Shown here piece by piece: positions 5,998-6,822 of a stretch of DNA of 6,822 nucleotides. The stretch comes from an uncultured Marvinbryantia sp. GTDB lineage: Bacteria; Bacillota; Clostridia; Lachnospirales; Lachnospiraceae. Below the pieces are notes generated by a model, which was not told where the DNA came from, searched no databases, and saw only the letters and a program-made list of their open reading frames with translations. A program made the translations under genes and the position numbers. Where the stretch lies: NCBI GenBank assembly GCA_947624335.1, contig CANQJX010000100.1:1-6822 (forward strand), read 5' to 3'. Numbering within the stretch: the stretch's first letter is position 1; the number at the start of each line of letters is the position of its first letter.

Positions 5998-6774
5998 ATG
6001 AACAAAGAGATATGGAAAATTGCGATGAAGCAGTCCGCGGCAGATCTGAACTGCGCGCCGGAGGATTTTCAAAAAAGCGAGCATGTAATTGTGCGTTCAC
6101 AGATTCAGGCGAACGCAAGAAGCTATTATCGCGAGCCGATCGCCTGCAATCTGGTTTCATACGGGAATAATATTGTCGCTTCGGTAAAGGATGAATACCG
6201 GGAAATTGTAAAAACATACATAGAAACATTTTCCTGGTATCATTGCTTTGAAACCCCGAATCTGCATTGGCTGAATGAACGGATGCAAAAGATGGGACAG
6301 AAAGTATGCTTTATGGCGGAATATTTTCTTCCCGATACCGAAAAGCTTTGTACGCGCGCGTGCAAATATGAATTGCGGCTGCTGGAGCAGCCGGATTTTG
6401 AGACGCTGTACCTTCCGCAGTGGAGCAACGCATTGTGCAAGGAGCGAAAGCATCTGGATGTTCTGGGAATCGGGGCATATGCGCACGGAGAATTGATCGG
6501 TCTGGCAGGTTGTTCCGCGGATTGTGAATCCATGTGGCAGATTGGGGTGGATGTGCTGCCAAAATATCGAAAACAGGGGATTGCGGCAGTGCTTACCGGC
6601 AATCTGGCAGCCGAGATCCTGAAACGTGGGAAAGTGCCGTTTTACTGCTGCGCATGGTCGAACCTTCCTTCCGCGAGAAACGCGCTTGCAAGCGGCTTTG
6701 TTCCGGCATGGGTGGAACTGACGGTAAAACCGGCGGATTTTGTGGACAACATGAATGTGTGCGGCCGCGCATAG
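5998..6774 (+). CDS. GNAT-family N-acetyltransferase
   Basis: A 258-residue protein of the GCN5-related acetyltransferase superfamily, which moves an acetyl group from acetyl-CoA to an amine. The catalytic fold lies in the C-terminal half (about 125-245). GIGAYAHGELIGLAGCSAD (157-175) is the usual central strand pair. QIGVDVLPKYRKQGIAAVLTGNLAAEIL (181-208) is motif A, with the acetyl-CoA pyrophosphate loop R191-K-Q-G-I-A196. CCAWSNLPSARNALASGF (217-234) is the motif B helix. Residues 1-120 show no clear motif. They resemble the N-terminal half of two-lobed clostridial GNAT proteins, possibly a degenerate second GNAT fold, which is inference. The acceptor substrate cannot be told. Twelve Cys residues are unusually many. 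The ATG at 5998 is 4 nt after the previous stop, with only a weak GGGG site (5986-5989), which fits translational coupling. Confidence 0.88.
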   Translation: MNKEIWKIAMKQSAADLNCAPEDFQKSEHVIVRSQIQANARSYYREPIACNLVSYGNNIVASVKDEYREIVKTYIETFSWYHCFETPNLHWLNERMQKMGQKVCFMAEYFLPDTEKLCTRACKYELRLLEQPDFETLYLPQWSNALCKERKHLDVLGIGAYAHGELIGLAGCSADCESMWQIGVDVLPKYRKQGIAAVLTGNLAAEILKRGKVPFYCCAWSNLPSARNALASGFVPAWVELTVKPADFVDNMNVCGRA

Positions 6775-6811
6775 GAAACGGACGAAAAAGAAAAGCGTTC
6801 AAAGGACGTTT

Positions 6812-6822
6812 ATGTTATGTGG
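6812..6822 (+). CDS. Possible start of a further gene, cut by window edge
   Basis: An AAAGGA ribosome-binding-like sequence (6801-6806) stands 5 nt before ATG 6812 and 10 nt before a second ATG at 6817. It begins 37 nt after the acetyltransferase stop, so it could be the next gene of the operon. Only three codons are visible and nothing can be said about the product. Confidence 0.3.

Overview
The window looks like chromosomal DNA from a Clostridia-class Firmicute, most likely a Lachnospiraceae-type gut anaerobe. The evidence is moderate GC, strong purine-rich ribosome binding sites, a UvrA paralog of the kind seen in these genomes, a DegV-family protein, and an OmpR/PhoB regulator with a HAMP histidine kinase. 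The assignment to Lachnospiraceae is inference from protein style, not from a marker gene. All genes are on the + strand. I see no RNA gene, insertion sequence, CRISPR array or phage gene.

Layout. (1) 1-1985: the C-terminal two thirds of a UvrA-family twin-ABC ATPase, cut by the left edge inside its first zinc finger. Several motifs depart from canonical UvrA, so it is probably a paralog and not the housekeeping excision-repair protein. (2) 1986-2105: a spacer with a near-consensus housekeeping promoter (TTGACG, 17 bp, TATAAT). (3) 2106-2954: a DegV-family fatty-acid-binding protein. (4) 2955-3120: an A/T-rich, repeat-bearing gap of 166 bp with no gene, a 15-bp perfect direct repeat and overlapping inverted repeats. 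(5) 3121-3504: a small secreted protein of unknown function, with a signal peptide and three copies of a Gly-Tyr-x-x-Gly-Gln-like motif, followed by a hairpin that looks like an intrinsic terminator. (6) 3552-6774: a promoter, then a compact four-gene unit: OmpR-type response regulator, membrane histidine kinase, 76-residue acidic Trp-rich protein, and a GNAT acetyltransferase. Gaps are an overlap, 27 nt and 4 nt. (7) The last bases may carry the start of another gene.

How it fits together. The kinase has one extracytoplasmic sensor domain between two membrane segments and should phosphorylate Asp52 of the regulator. The signal is not identifiable. The 76-residue protein and the acetyltransferase are probably co-transcribed with the kinase and regulator, so they may be outputs or accessories, but nothing in the sequence proves this. 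The secreted repeat protein lies just upstream, separated by a terminator, so a link to the kinase is only a hypothesis.

Nothing here is clearly a new system. The least explained parts are the secreted repeat protein with its structured leader and the small acidic protein in the two-component operon.
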